Of a stretch of 23,126 bases of DNA, positions 15,277 to 20,774 are shown one piece after another (position 1 is the stretch's first letter; the number at the start of each line of letters is the position of its first letter). The DNA lies in IMG/VR virus record IMGVR_UViG_3300021233_000230, positions 1 to 23,126 of that record; one strand, written 5' to 3'. A program made the position numbers and the translations under genes. This stretch comes from a virus. The notes under the pieces are model-generated. The model was not told where the DNA came from and made no database searches. It saw only the letters and a program-made list of their open reading frames with translations.

Positions 15277-16275
15277 GTGCCTAAAAAAGTCACGGATGAG
15301 CAGCTGATTGCCAGCTGGAATAGGCATCAGTCGCCGACGCTGGTGGCGCAGGAACTGGGAATGACCCCGCGTGCCATCATGGAACGGCGCGTCAGCGTAG
15401 AGGCGCGGCACGGGATTGTGCTCAAGACTCGCGTCACCAAAAAGCGCAGCGCAGCCGGGCCGGATTCTGTCCGGGCAGCAGTTGAGAAAACCGCCGAAAT
15501 CCGCGCCACCCACCTTGAGCAGGTCATCCCAGCCGAAGTGAAGGACGGCACGGTGCTGGTATTTTCGGACGCCCACTACTGGCCCGGCGAACCGACCGTC
15601 GCGCACCGCGCCTTGCTTAAATTGGCGCAACAGTTAAAACCTGCTTTGATTATCGCCAATGGGGACGTGTTCGATGGCGCCACCATCAGCCGCCACCCCC
15701 GCATGGGCTGGGAGCAGCGGCCATCGGTGAAGGAAGAGATTGAGGTGGTCTGCCTGCGGATGCGGGAAATTGAGAAGGCCGCCCCAAAAGCGCAGCTGCT
15801 GCGCACACTCGGGAACCATGACTCCCGGTTCGAGAACTACATCGCGGCGAACGCGCCGGCGCTCGAGGGCGTGCACGGCACCAGTCTGTTTGACTTCCTG
15901 CCTCGCTGGCGTGGTGCGTTCGCGGTTCACATCAACCAGGGCACGGATGGATGGACCGTGGTGCGCCATGTCCATGTGGCCGGCGGGGTTCACTCGGCCT
16001 ATAACTCTACCGTCAGGGCAGGGACACATTATGTCCATGGACATCTGCACAAGCTGCAAGCGACTCCTTTTGGTGACTATCGCGGTCGCCGGTATGGTGT
16101 GGACACTGGCACACTGGCCGACCCGGCAGGCTCCCAGTTCACCTACACCCAAGCAGGACCCCTGAACTGGTGCAGCGGGTTTGCCGTCCTGACCTACCGC
16201 GACCACCAGCTAATCCACCCCGAGCTGGTGGAAGTGGTGAATGGTGTGGCATGGTTCCGGGGCGAGCGGCTATAG
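15277..16275 (+). CDS. Metallophosphoesterase with N-terminal helix-turn-helix-like segment
   Basis: This 332-aa protein has the full calcineurin-type set. SDAHY (Asp98, His100), GDVFD (Asp130), GNHD (Asn180, His181, Asp182), a later His-rich stretch, and GHLH (His256, His258) together bind two metals for phosphodiester or phosphomonoester hydrolysis. The first about 55 residues (DEQLIASWNRHQSPTLVAQELGMTPRAIMERR) look like a helix-turn-helix or Sigma-70 region-4-like fold, so the enzyme may act on DNA. The start is a GTG at 15277, 3 bases after the metallopeptidase-like gene. Similar enzymes occur late in many podovirus genomes with undefined substrates. No signal peptide is present, so action is cytoplasmic. 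Confidence 0.88.
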   Translation: MPKKVTDEQLIASWNRHQSPTLVAQELGMTPRAIMERRVSVEARHGIVLKTRVTKKRSAAGPDSVRAAVEKTAEIRATHLEQVIPAEVKDGTVLVFSDAHYWPGEPTVAHRALLKLAQQLKPALIIANGDVFDGATISRHPRMGWEQRPSVKEEIEVVCLRMREIEKAAPKAQLLRTLGNHDSRFENYIAANAPALEGVHGTSLFDFLPRWRGAFAVHINQGTDGWTVVRHVHVAGGVHSAYNSTVRAGTHYVHGHLHKLQATPFGDYRGRRYGVDTGTLADPAGSQFTYTQAGPLNWCSGFAVLTYRDHQLIHPELVEVVNGVAWFRGERL

Positions 16276-16374
16276 TGAAATTTGGGAAATTAGCGATTAT
16301 CGATAATTATTGTTTATTATTTCGACGGCGATAATTGCATCCTTGCAAATCGCCCACCTGCTGGACAATTTACA
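16276..16374. promoter_or_regulatory. AT-rich intergenic control region with palindrome and hairpin
   Basis: This 99-base gap is strikingly AT-rich in a GC-rich genome. A perfect 12-bp palindrome, ATTATCGATAAT, lies at 16296-16307. The CGATAATT half recurs at 16329-16336, 28 bases away. GCGAT (16328-16332) and TTGCA (16335-16339) pair with TGCAA and ATCGC (to 16353) in a bulged hairpin. A possible sigma70 promoter is TTGGGA (16282-16287), 17 bases, then AATTAT (16305-16310), which would drive DUF3310. The palindrome overlaps its -10, so it may be an operator. Confidence 0.45.
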
Positions 16375-16605
16375 ATGACCGATAACGTGAACCACCCCGC
16401 CCACTACAAGCGGGCTGGCGGCATGGAGTGCATTGAGGCCATCGAAGCCATGGTTGAGGGATGGCCGCCGGAGACCGCCTACCGGCTAGGCAATGCCCTG
16501 AAGTACCTATGGCGCCACAAAGAAAAAGGAGGGACAGAGTCCCTCCGAAAAGCCATTTGGTATATCGAGCGAGAACTCAGCGAGCCCGGCGATACCACCA
16601 GCTGA
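16375..16605 (+). CDS. DUF3310 protein
   Basis: This 76-aa protein matches DUF3310, common in phages and sometimes labelled nucleotide-kinase-like, without proven function. Marks are VNHPAHYKRAGGMECIEAIEAM at the N-terminus, GNALKYLWRHKEKGG at about 39-53, and SLRKAIWYIEREL. The ribosome site is weak (GGA about 9 bases before the ATG). It stands behind its own AT-rich control region, separate from the late operon. Its 3' end overlaps the last leftward gene tail-to-tail by 29 bases, and its coding sequence also contains the intrinsic terminator of the leftward operon, so one stretch of DNA serves two purposes. Confidence 0.85.
   Translation: MTDNVNHPAHYKRAGGMECIEAIEAMVEGWPPETAYRLGNALKYLWRHKEKGGTESLRKAIWYIERELSEPGDTTS
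16518..16546 (-). terminator. Intrinsic terminator of the leftward operon, inside the DUF3310 gene
   Basis: On the minus strand GGAGGGA (16546-16540), loop CTCTG, TCCCTCC (16534-16528) form a perfect 7-bp stem, followed at once by TTTTTCTTT (16527-16519). This is a textbook Rho-independent terminator. It lies 30 bases past the stop of the last leftward gene. On the plus strand the stem is followed by GAAAAGCC, so it works only leftward. Confidence 0.85.
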
Positions 16606-16702
16606 CCAGGGCGAACGGCGCCAGCAGGATGACGCTGGCAAGCGTCACAACACAGGCTAGCGCCACCGATACGGACATTGCCACCCTCAGGACCCAGTGC
16701 AT
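16577..16702 (-). CDS. Tiny membrane protein (41 aa), last gene of leftward operon
   Basis: The sequence MHWVLRVAMSVSVALACVVTLASVILLAPFALVSWWYRRAR has one long hydrophobic span (about 8-36) and a strongly positive C-terminus, so it should sit in the inner membrane with the tail inside. Its ATG overlaps the end of the preceding 45-aa gene by 16 bases, and its 3' end overlaps DUF3310 on the other strand. No family is recognised. It belongs to a cluster of three tiny membrane proteins at the operon end, a position where phages often carry host-takeover or superinfection-exclusion genes. That role is only an inference. Confidence 0.55.
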   Translation of the reverse strand: MHWVLRVAMSVSVALACVVTLASVILLAPFALVSWWYRRAR

Positions 16703-16824
16703 TTTTCTGCCAGATCCCGCAGGCCATTGACCGCCGCCATGGCGATGACCCCTAGGATAAGTGCCCAAATTGCCACGCAGGCCGCCGTCAGCATAACGGC
16801 CGTCACCATAATAAATGTCACCAT
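16687..16824 (-). CDS. Tiny membrane protein (45 aa)
   Basis: The 45-aa product MVTFIMVTAVMLTAACVAIW-ALILGVIAMAAVNGLRDLAEKCTGS is one hydrophobic helix (about 3-31) with a short polar, cytoplasmic-looking C-terminus. Its ATG overlaps the TGA of the 27-aa gene (sequence TGATGG), and AGGGGGG lies about 8 bases upstream, a strong ribosome site. Cys16 sits in the membrane region; no lipobox with a signal peptide is convincing, although TAAC is faintly lipobox-like. No known family is recognised. Translational coupling and the strong ribosome site argue that it is real despite its size. Confidence 0.55.
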   Translation of the reverse strand: MVTFIMVTAVMLTAACVAIWALILGVIAMAAVNGLRDLAEKCTGS

Positions 16825-16907
16825 CAGCGTTCCCCCCTGAAAAAGTACCAGTGCCACACTACGAAACCGGTCACCAAACCGGCCACGAATATCAACAGTT
16901 CTTTCAT
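16824..16907 (-). CDS. Micro-membrane protein (27 aa)
   Basis: The 27-aa protein begins MKELLIFVAGLVTGFVVWHWY and ends FFRGER. A single hydrophobic segment is capped by aromatic residues and a charged tail. A G-rich run (GGGGGG) lies 3 bases before the ATG, somewhat too close for ideal spacing. The coiled-coil gene ends 10 bases upstream, and the next gene starts inside this stop codon. Its coupling with its neighbours supports expression, but size alone makes it the least certain of the three. No family is recognised. Confidence 0.45.
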   Translation of the reverse strand: MKELLIFVAGLVTGFVVWHWYFFRGER

Positions 16908-16917
16908 GTGCCCCCCA

Positions 16918-17109
16918 TTAAAGGCCGGATTTCAGTTCCTCAACCTGCTGCTCCAGCCGGCCAATTTGCTGGTGCAGCATCTGAATTATTTGCCGCTGAA
17001 CGGCGATGGTTTCAGCCTGACTGCGGAGCCCGTCACGCTGCGCGTCGATGGTGTCATCGGCACGGGAGCAAGCCTCTCGGTATTTGGCAAGCAGAACGTC
17101 GGCATTCAT
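16918..17109 (-). CDS. Small coiled-coil protein (63 aa)
   Basis: The 63-aa protein begins MNADVLLAKYREACSRADDTIDAQ. From about residue 25 to the end it is a heptad-rich helix (TIAVQRQIIQMLHQQIGRLEQQVEELKSGL), so it should form a parallel or antiparallel coiled coil. The start overlaps the stop of the upstream zinc-binding protein gene by ATGA. No membrane segment or signal is seen. No family is recognised. It may be a scaffold or partner for the other coiled-coil protein of this operon (17444-17758). It lies upstream of the three tiny membrane genes in the same transcript. Confidence 0.65.
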   Translation of the reverse strand: MNADVLLAKYREACSRADDTIDAQRDGLRSQAETIAVQRQIIQMLHQQIGRLEQQVEELKSGL

Positions 17110-17447
17110 GCGTCACCCCGACAGATGTAACACAGCGCCACGGCCGCGCTGGCTCCGGTCTTGTTCCGACAGCACCAGCAGGCCGTCCCATTCTTCGGGT
17201 GCCGCAGCGGGATTTTGTGGGAGTTCTGTACGGCCTTGGCTTTCTGGTGGCGAGCTTTCATCATCGCGGCGTGCCGCTTGTACCTGGTACACCCACAGGA
17301 TCTGTAGGTGTCCGTCCGCAAAGCCCCGCCATCAAAATAGCGCTCTGTGCCGCAGTCACACCTGACGCGCCAGCCAAGTCCACGCTCATGCCCCAAGACA
17401 GACAACATTCCATATCGACTGGCTACAGACTTGACTTCTCGAGTCAT
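17106..17447 (-). CDS. Putative double zinc-binding protein (113 aa)
   Basis: Two Cys clusters are evident. Cys30/Cys32 with Cys51/Cys53 occur in WRVRCDCGTERYFDGG and YRSCGCTRYKR, the front-end pattern often seen in phage homing-endonuclease-like or DNA-binding proteins. A second ribbon has Cys90, Cys93, Cys106 and Cys109 (CWCC ... CYIC). The middle is very basic (about 54-86). No HNH or GIY-YIG catalytic motif was found, so nuclease activity is not supported; nucleic-acid binding is the more cautious reading. It overlaps both neighbours by ATGA. It may bind early transcripts or phage DNA alongside the recombination proteins encoded upstream. Confidence 0.65.
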   Translation of the reverse strand: MTREVKSVASRYGMLSVLGHERGLGWRVRCDCGTERYFDGGALRTDTYRSCGCTRYKRHAAMMKARHQKAKAVQNSHKIPLRHPKNGTACWCCRNKTGASAAVALCYICRGDA

Positions 17448-17758
17448 GCCATCTGCCCACGAATTGCGGCCGCCACCTTGCGAATGGATTCGGTGTCCAA
17501 CCCCACTGCGGCAATGTCCTCCCTCAACCTGGTCAACTTCATATCCGTGATGAGCAGCTCGTCGCGCAATCGCTGATTCGTGGTGCGCAGTCGAGACAAT
17601 TCCTGCTCACCGGTTTCCACGCCAGCCGCAGGTTCCTCGATTTGCGACTTGTTCCTCCACCTCAGCCGGATATTCTCGGCACGCAACAGGGCGGTATCGA
17701 TGCTGAGTGCCTCGATCTCGGAATGCAGACGGGCCAGTTCCTGCTCTGTCGTTTCCAT
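17444..17758 (-). CDS. Coiled-coil protein (104 aa)
   Basis: The 104-aa protein is mostly two helical heptad regions. One is at about 3-40 (ELARLHSEIEALSIDTALLRAENIRLRW), the other at about 50-85 (EQELSRLRTTNQRLRDELLITDMKLTRLREDI). They are joined by a short polar linker with Pro. The internal similarity (TxEQELxRL near residues 3-10 and 49-57) suggests an old duplication. No Cys, membrane span or signal is present. Start and stop overlap both neighbours. No family is recognised. It may pair with the 63-aa coiled-coil protein encoded downstream. Confidence 0.65.
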   Translation of the reverse strand: METTEQELARLHSEIEALSIDTALLRAENIRLRWRNKSQIEEPAAGVETGEQELSRLRTTNQRLRDELLITDMKLTRLREDIAAVGLDTESIRKVAAAIRGQMA

Positions 17759-17946
17759 CAGCGCAGCTCCTCAGGTTTTGGTTTGGACCCGGCCTTGTGC
17801 CCTTCAAGCCACGCCCTCTCCAGCAGGTTCAGGGTGGCATTGAACGGCCAGCGGACGCCGGTGCGGTCACTGTCTAGGAGACGGACCGCGGCAGATGCCG
17901 CGGCCTCGACCAGTTCCCGACGGTAGTCAGAACGGGATTTCATCAT
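17758..17946 (-). CDS. Small hypothetical protein (62 aa)
   Basis: This 62-aa protein starts at ATGATG (17946 or 17943), just inside the SSB 3' end, and its stop overlaps the next start by one base. It reads MMKSRSDYRRELVEAAASAA, then VRWPFNATLNLLERAWLEGHKAGSK. The product is probably two or three helices with a basic N-terminus. No motif, membrane span or family is recognised. Overlap with SSB (20 bases) indicates translational coupling. Codon use matches the phage backbone. Confidence 0.6.
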   Translation of the reverse strand: MMKSRSDYRRELVEAAASAAVRLLDSDRTGVRWPFNATLNLLERAWLEGHKAGSKPKPEELR

Positions 17947-18361
17947 CGAGGCTCTGCTCGGTGGGTGGCGCCGGGCGGGACTGCTTGGGAGCGCTCCACG
18001 TCGACGGAGTCATGAGAGGCTTGGCAGGGCCGGGGGATTCGGTCTGCTCGGCTTCACGGCCGCCCTGTAGCGTCAGGCGCTGCACGTCGCAGGTGATGGT
18101 GGCGCCGGCCGACCCGTCCTTCTTCTCGAAGGTCCGCAGGTTGAAATCGCCGGCCAACGTGACCGACTTCCCTTTGACCAGGTAAGGCTGGAGTTTGGCG
18201 GCCCGCTCGCCCCACAGGGCGCAGTCAATCCACAGGGTGGTCTTGTTGTCGCCCCGACCGATGTCCACGGCGACGGCGAAGTTCACCACCTCCTTCCCGG
18301 ACTGTAGCACCTTGTGTTCGGCGTCCCGGCCCAAGCGGCCGGCAATCGTAATCAGGTTCAT
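17927..18361 (-). CDS. ssb: Single-stranded DNA-binding protein
   Basis: This 144-aa protein binds ssDNA during replication and recombination. An OB fold spans about 1-105: MNLITIAGRLGRDAE, then VVNFAVAVD, LWIDCALWGERAAKLQPYLVKGKSVTLAG and ATITCDVQRLTLQGG. A disordered Pro/Ser/Gln-rich linker follows, and the C-terminal tip DDEIPF is the acidic peptide by which SSB recruits partner proteins, including host enzymes. Length is normal for a bacterial-type SSB (slightly short). The start overlaps the ERF gene by ATGA, with GGAGTCGAA as ribosome site. It forms a recombination module with the ERF annealing protein and the YqaJ nuclease. Confidence 0.95.
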   Translation of the reverse strand: MNLITIAGRLGRDAEHKVLQSGKEVVNFAVAVDIGRGDNKTTLWIDCALWGERAAKLQPYLVKGKSVTLAGDFNLRTFEKKDGSAGATITCDVQRLTLQGGREAEQTESPGPAKPLMTPSTWSAPKQSRPAPPTEQSLDDEIPF

Positions 18362-18951
18362 TCGTTCGACTCCTTGGCCGTGAGTGCGGCCTTGCGGTTG
18401 GTGAAAGCATCGATGGCCGCAGCCCGGTCAGGACCGACCAGCGTTCGGATCTGTTCGCGCAGCTGCTCGAGCTGCTCGTCTGTGCCGGCGTCCGTGATGG
18501 CCGTCAGCAGCAGCGGCAAGCCAGACGAGCGGCGCGGGGCGACAGGCTTATTGTGGGAGGCGGAGTTGCCGTCATCGTCTTCCTGCGCCACGCCAGCCAT
18601 GGCGGCCAGCCCGTAGCGGCGGAGGTAGGTGGTGGCTGCACCGATGCCCTGAGCGTCGGCCTTGGCCGGTACGCAACTGGCAGTCGAGGTGACGTAGCCG
18701 CCATCCTTGTGGACGATGGCTGTGGTCACAAACACCACACCCGGCTCGGCCGAGGTGGACTGGACGATGGCCAGCCCGTACTTGGCAAAGGTGGGGCGCA
18801 CCGTGTTCAGGACCTCGGCAAGGTCGGCGTAGCTCGGCTTGCCGTTCTTGCTGAACCCGCCGTTGACGGAGTTCTTGGTGGCGTTCTCGATCTCGCCCTG
18901 GGCGAGGGCAAGGGCCGCGAACAGCGGCGCATTGGCGTGGTCAAGATTCAT
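18358..18951 (-). CDS. ERF-family single-strand annealing protein
   Basis: The 197-aa protein matches the ERF family of phage P22-type annealing recombinases, which anneal complementary strands after end resection. Marks are the N-terminal LFAALALAQGEIENATKN, SYADLAEVLNTVRPTFAKYGLAIVQS at about 40-65, and the signature IGAATTYLRRYGLAAMAGVAQEDDDGN at about 103-129. The tail (about 130-197) is variable and probably binds partners. Start and stop overlap YqaJ and SSB by ATGA, so the three are translated together. Length is normal for the family. Host-independent recombination and genome circularisation or repair are the expected jobs. Confidence 0.9.
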   Translation of the reverse strand: MNLDHANAPLFAALALAQGEIENATKNSVNGGFSKNGKPSYADLAEVLNTVRPTFAKYGLAIVQSTSAEPGVVFVTTAIVHKDGGYVTSTASCVPAKADAQGIGAATTYLRRYGLAAMAGVAQEDDDGNSASHNKPVAPRRSSGLPLLLTAITDAGTDEQLEQLREQIRTLVGPDRAAAIDAFTNRKAALTAKESNE

Positions 18952-19571
18952 TGCTTCGACTCCTCAATCTGTCGGATGGTGGCCTCGACCTCACGGTCGA
19001 ATACCTCAATTTCGCGCTTGAGCATTTCGATGAACGGCTCGTCGCGCTCGACGCGCTGAACGAACAACTGGTACTCGGCGGGGACGCGCGGGTCCCAGCT
19101 AATAAAGTCGCACCATTCCCGGCCAGTGACCCACATCACGCCCTGCACTTGGGCGTAGTGCTCGTCCGGCATCCCATCAAGAATGGTCTGGACATGGGTC
19201 CGAGTGTTCGGTGCCTTGATCTCGATGCAGCCGTCAATCCCAACCAGTCCGTCCGGACTCCCGCCGGCGGCAGCCTTGAGGTTATCGAGTACAACGATGA
19301 ATCCGGCCTGCTCGACGGTCTCGCCGTACTTCGCCTCATAGGCGACGCGGGCGAACTCTTCCTGGTCGATGCCCCATTGCATTGCCTGGTTGACGAAGTG
19401 GTGCGTCGGCTGCCCGGTCAGGCGTTCGCAGACCAGTTCCATCAGGTAATCCTGACGAGCCTGCGCCGGCTGGCCGTTCTTCAGGCGGGCCAGCACGGCC
19501 TTGAACCGGCTGGCGGTGATGCGGCCGACACGTTCGGCCAGCCACCCATCGGTGCGTTGTTCAACGGACAT
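18948..19571 (-). CDS. YqaJ-type viral recombinase/exonuclease
   Basis: This 207-aa PD-(D/E)XK nuclease is the lambda-exonuclease relative that resects duplex ends for the annealing protein. RTDGWLAERVGRITASRF at 6-23 is the family N-terminus. Next are GIDQEEFARVAYEAKYG at about 67-83, SPDGL with Asp107, and CIEIKAP with Glu117 and Lys119, completing the catalytic core. HYAQVQGVMWVTGREWCDF near 136-154 follows. The ATG at 19571 has AAGGGGA upstream. An earlier in-frame ATG would add about 27 residues within the neighbouring gene and does not look conserved. It overlaps the ERF gene by ATGA and the upstream small membrane gene by 11 bases. Confidence 0.9.
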   Translation of the reverse strand: MSVEQRTDGWLAERVGRITASRFKAVLARLKNGQPAQARQDYLMELVCERLTGQPTHHFVNQAMQWGIDQEEFARVAYEAKYGETVEQAGFIVVLDNLKAAAGGSPDGLVGIDGCIEIKAPNTRTHVQTILDGMPDEHYAQVQGVMWVTGREWCDFISWDPRVPAEYQLFVQRVERDEPFIEMLKREIEVFDREVEATIRQIEESKQ

Positions 19572-19722
19572 TACGATTCCCCTTCTTGAAAGTGGCCATC
19601 GGCTTGCGACGCTGGCGCAAACGCTCGATGGCAGATGAAACCATGGTGGCAACGAAGCCGACCAGGAACACCAACCCCAGCCACATCAGGGCAAGGATTT
19701 CGTAGTCATCAAAAGTCTGCAC
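19561..19722 (-). CDS. Small membrane protein (53 aa)
   Basis: A GTG start gives a 53-aa protein: VQTFDDYEILALMWLGLVFL, a single membrane span of about 20 residues (about 9-31), then a basic tail IERLRQRRKPMATFKKGNRN. This is an N-out or N-in single-span inner-membrane protein with a positively charged cytoplasmic end. Start and stop overlap the neighbouring genes. No family is recognised. A longer frame with ATG at 19782 exists but would be out of step with the overlapping 69-aa gene, so GTG at 19722 is preferred. It is the fourth tiny membrane protein of this operon. Confidence 0.55.
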   Translation of the reverse strand: MQTFDDYEILALMWLGLVFLVGFVATMVSSAIERLRQRRKPMATFKKGNRNVR

Positions 19723-19918
19723 GGTAGATCTCCGGGTTCGGGTCAAAGCGCAGGTGCTTGGGCACGAACGAGTCGTGCACAATGCCGTCCTGCAGGTACT
19801 CGTTCGCCTGGCAGATGACCAGACCGCCTTTGCCGTCGGACTTCAGGGTCAGGCCGCAGCGGGCCAGTCCCTGCACCAGCTGCACCACGGGGGTGCTGGG
19901 GTCGACAGTGATTTTCAC
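19709..19918 (-). CDS. Hypothetical protein (69 aa)
   Basis: This 69-aa protein uses a GTG start embedded in the stop of the upstream gene (CTGTGA), with GGAGG about 6 bases before it. It reads VKITVDPSTPVVQLVQGLARCGLTLKSDGKGGLVICQ, followed by HDSFVPKHLRFDP. The pattern suggests a small alpha/beta fold. No motif or family is recognised, and no membrane span is seen. Coupling to its neighbours and a good ribosome site support it as real. Confidence 0.6.
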   Translation of the reverse strand: MKITVDPSTPVVQLVQGLARCGLTLKSDGKGGLVICQANEYLQDGIVHDSFVPKHLRFDPNPEIYRADF

Positions 19919-20427
19919 AGGGCCTCCACCGCGGCGTCGCAGAGAGCCTCGATCAGGCTGTCGTTCCCCTCGAGCAGCTCGTCGGCGTTTATCCACTTGC
20001 CGTAAGGGTCGGTGGCGCAGAAGAACTGGCTTTCGCAATACTCGCCTTCGGTGACTACGGTCTCCCAATGCAGGCCGAGCTTTTCAAATTGCACCAGCTG
20101 CTCGGGCACCCCTTTGTTCCGGATGTTCAGCTCCGCGATGCGAGCCTTGTGCAGAGACACGATCTGACGGTCCACCAGTTCGGCGGTAAAGTCATCCTTG
20201 CGGCGCAGGATGTCGCAGCGTTCGTTGACCATGTCGTACAACTGCTCGTCGCTGCGGATAGCCAGCAACATGGCATTGCAGACAGACTCGTGGTTGGCGT
20301 ACAGACCCAGCATCTGGCCGCGCAAAGACAGTTCCCACAGGACGGGAGCGCCGCCGCTGCTGTTCTCGGCGTGGCCAATGATGCGCAGCGTGGTGGTCTT
20401 CAGGTCGATGGAATTGATGTCGGTCAT
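19915..20427 (-). CDS. Hypothetical early protein (170 aa)
   Basis: The 170-aa acidic protein starts MTDINSIDLKTTTLRIIGHAE, chosen because GGAGA lies seven bases upstream; an in-frame ATG 18 bases earlier has no such site. It contains a helical region DEQLYDMVNERCDILRRKDDFTAELVDRQIVSLHKARIAELN and a C-terminal stretch SQFFCATDPYGKWINADELLEGNDSLIEAL. No catalytic motif, membrane span or known family is recognised. It is the second gene of the leftward operon, so it should be made very early in infection. It ends in the GTG start of the next gene. Confidence 0.65.
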   Translation of the reverse strand: MTDINSIDLKTTTLRIIGHAENSSGGAPVLWELSLRGQMLGLYANHESVCNAMLLAIRSDEQLYDMVNERCDILRRKDDFTAELVDRQIVSLHKARIAELNIRNKGVPEQLVQFEKLGLHWETVVTEGEYCESQFFCATDPYGKWINADELLEGNDSLIEALCDAAVEAL

Positions 20428-20447
20428 CGTAGTTCTCCGTGGCATCG

Positions 20448-20487
20448 GTTGTAGATAATTTCGAGACTAGTTGTAGATACGCTCGAG
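20448..20487. repeat. 22-bp tandem near-duplication at a gene end
   Basis: GTTGTAGATA-ATT-TCGAG (20448-20465) and GTTGTAGATA-CGC-TCGAG (20470-20487) are identical at 15 of 18 positions with a 22-base period. The second copy encodes the end of the 63-aa protein; the first lies in the 39-base gap before the next gene. It looks like a small duplication of the gene's 3' end. Confidence 0.6.
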
Positions 20488-20658
20488 GCCGTTGTGCGGC
20501 ACGAACGAATAGAGTTTGTCGCCCTTGAGCGACTCGAGGATGTACTCGTCGGGGCGGAAGTCGCCGGGAGTGGCGATAGCGCGGACCACTCGCAGCGTGA
20601 GGAAGCCTACCTTGACGGTGGCGCCGGGGGTCCAGTTCTGCTTGCTGTTGCTGATCAT
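20467..20658 (-). CDS. First gene of leftward operon, hypothetical (63 aa)
   Basis: The 63-aa protein MISNSKQNWTPGATVKVGFL, then TLRVVRAIATPGDFRPDEYILESLKGDKLYSFVPHNGLERIYN, is probably a small beta-barrel or SH3-like fold ('G..V.VGFL.l.V.......pg...pd.y.L'). This is inferred from its alternating hydrophobic pattern only. A GAGG about 9 bases before the ATG serves as ribosome site, and the strong leftward promoter lies about 45 bases upstream. No family is recognised. As the first gene behind a very strong promoter it should be among the most abundant early products. Confidence 0.6.
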   Translation of the reverse strand: MISNSKQNWTPGATVKVGFLTLRVVRAIATPGDFRPDEYILESLKGDKLYSFVPHNGLERIYN

Positions 20659-20702
20659 CTGGTTCGTCCTCGTTGGAGCAGCACATCGCTGCCATGGGTC
20701 GT

Positions 20703-20731
20703 AATGTAAACGAGCGTTTTGCGGATGTCAA
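20703..20731 (-). promoter_or_regulatory. Leftward early promoter (PL-like)
   Basis: On the minus strand, TTGACA (20731-20726, perfect -35) and TACATT (20708-20703, 4 of 6 for -10) are separated by exactly 17 bases. Transcription should start near 20696, about 38 bases before the first gene. This is a strong host-sigma70 promoter for the fourteen-gene leftward operon. An AAACG-AG-CGTTT dyad lies in its spacer (20708-20719). Confidence 0.8.
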
Positions 20732-20743
20732 CAGGGGTTGATA
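20726..20743. promoter_or_regulatory. Operator-like dyad overlapping the leftward -35
   Basis: TGTCAAC (20726-20732) and GTTGATA (20737-20743) form an inverted repeat with one mismatch and a 4-base centre, covering the -35 box of the leftward promoter. It is the natural candidate for a Cro-like repressor site, since the regulator gene starts 32 bases away. The second half-site TTGATA could also serve as the -35 of a rightward promoter with CATCAT (20761-20766). Confidence 0.6.
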
Positions 20744-20774
20744 AATATTTTTTTAGGGTGCATCATCTCCACCC

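Noticed and set aside
16615-16670. Short hairpins GACGCT-ggca-AGCGTC and GCCAGC...GCTGGC as a rightward terminator after DUF3310
   Set aside because: No T-tract follows, the two stems exclude each other, and the bases encode the 41-aa membrane protein on the other strand.
17106-17447. HNH or other homing endonuclease
   Set aside because: The Cys clusters resemble those next to phage homing nucleases, but no HNH, GIY-YIG or AP2-like motif is present.
16815-17576. A 253-codon plus-strand frame across the small leftward genes
   Set aside because: The minus-strand frames here overlap by ATGA, carry coiled-coil and four-Cys patterns, and fit the operon. The plus frame has no motif and would cross at least four such genes.
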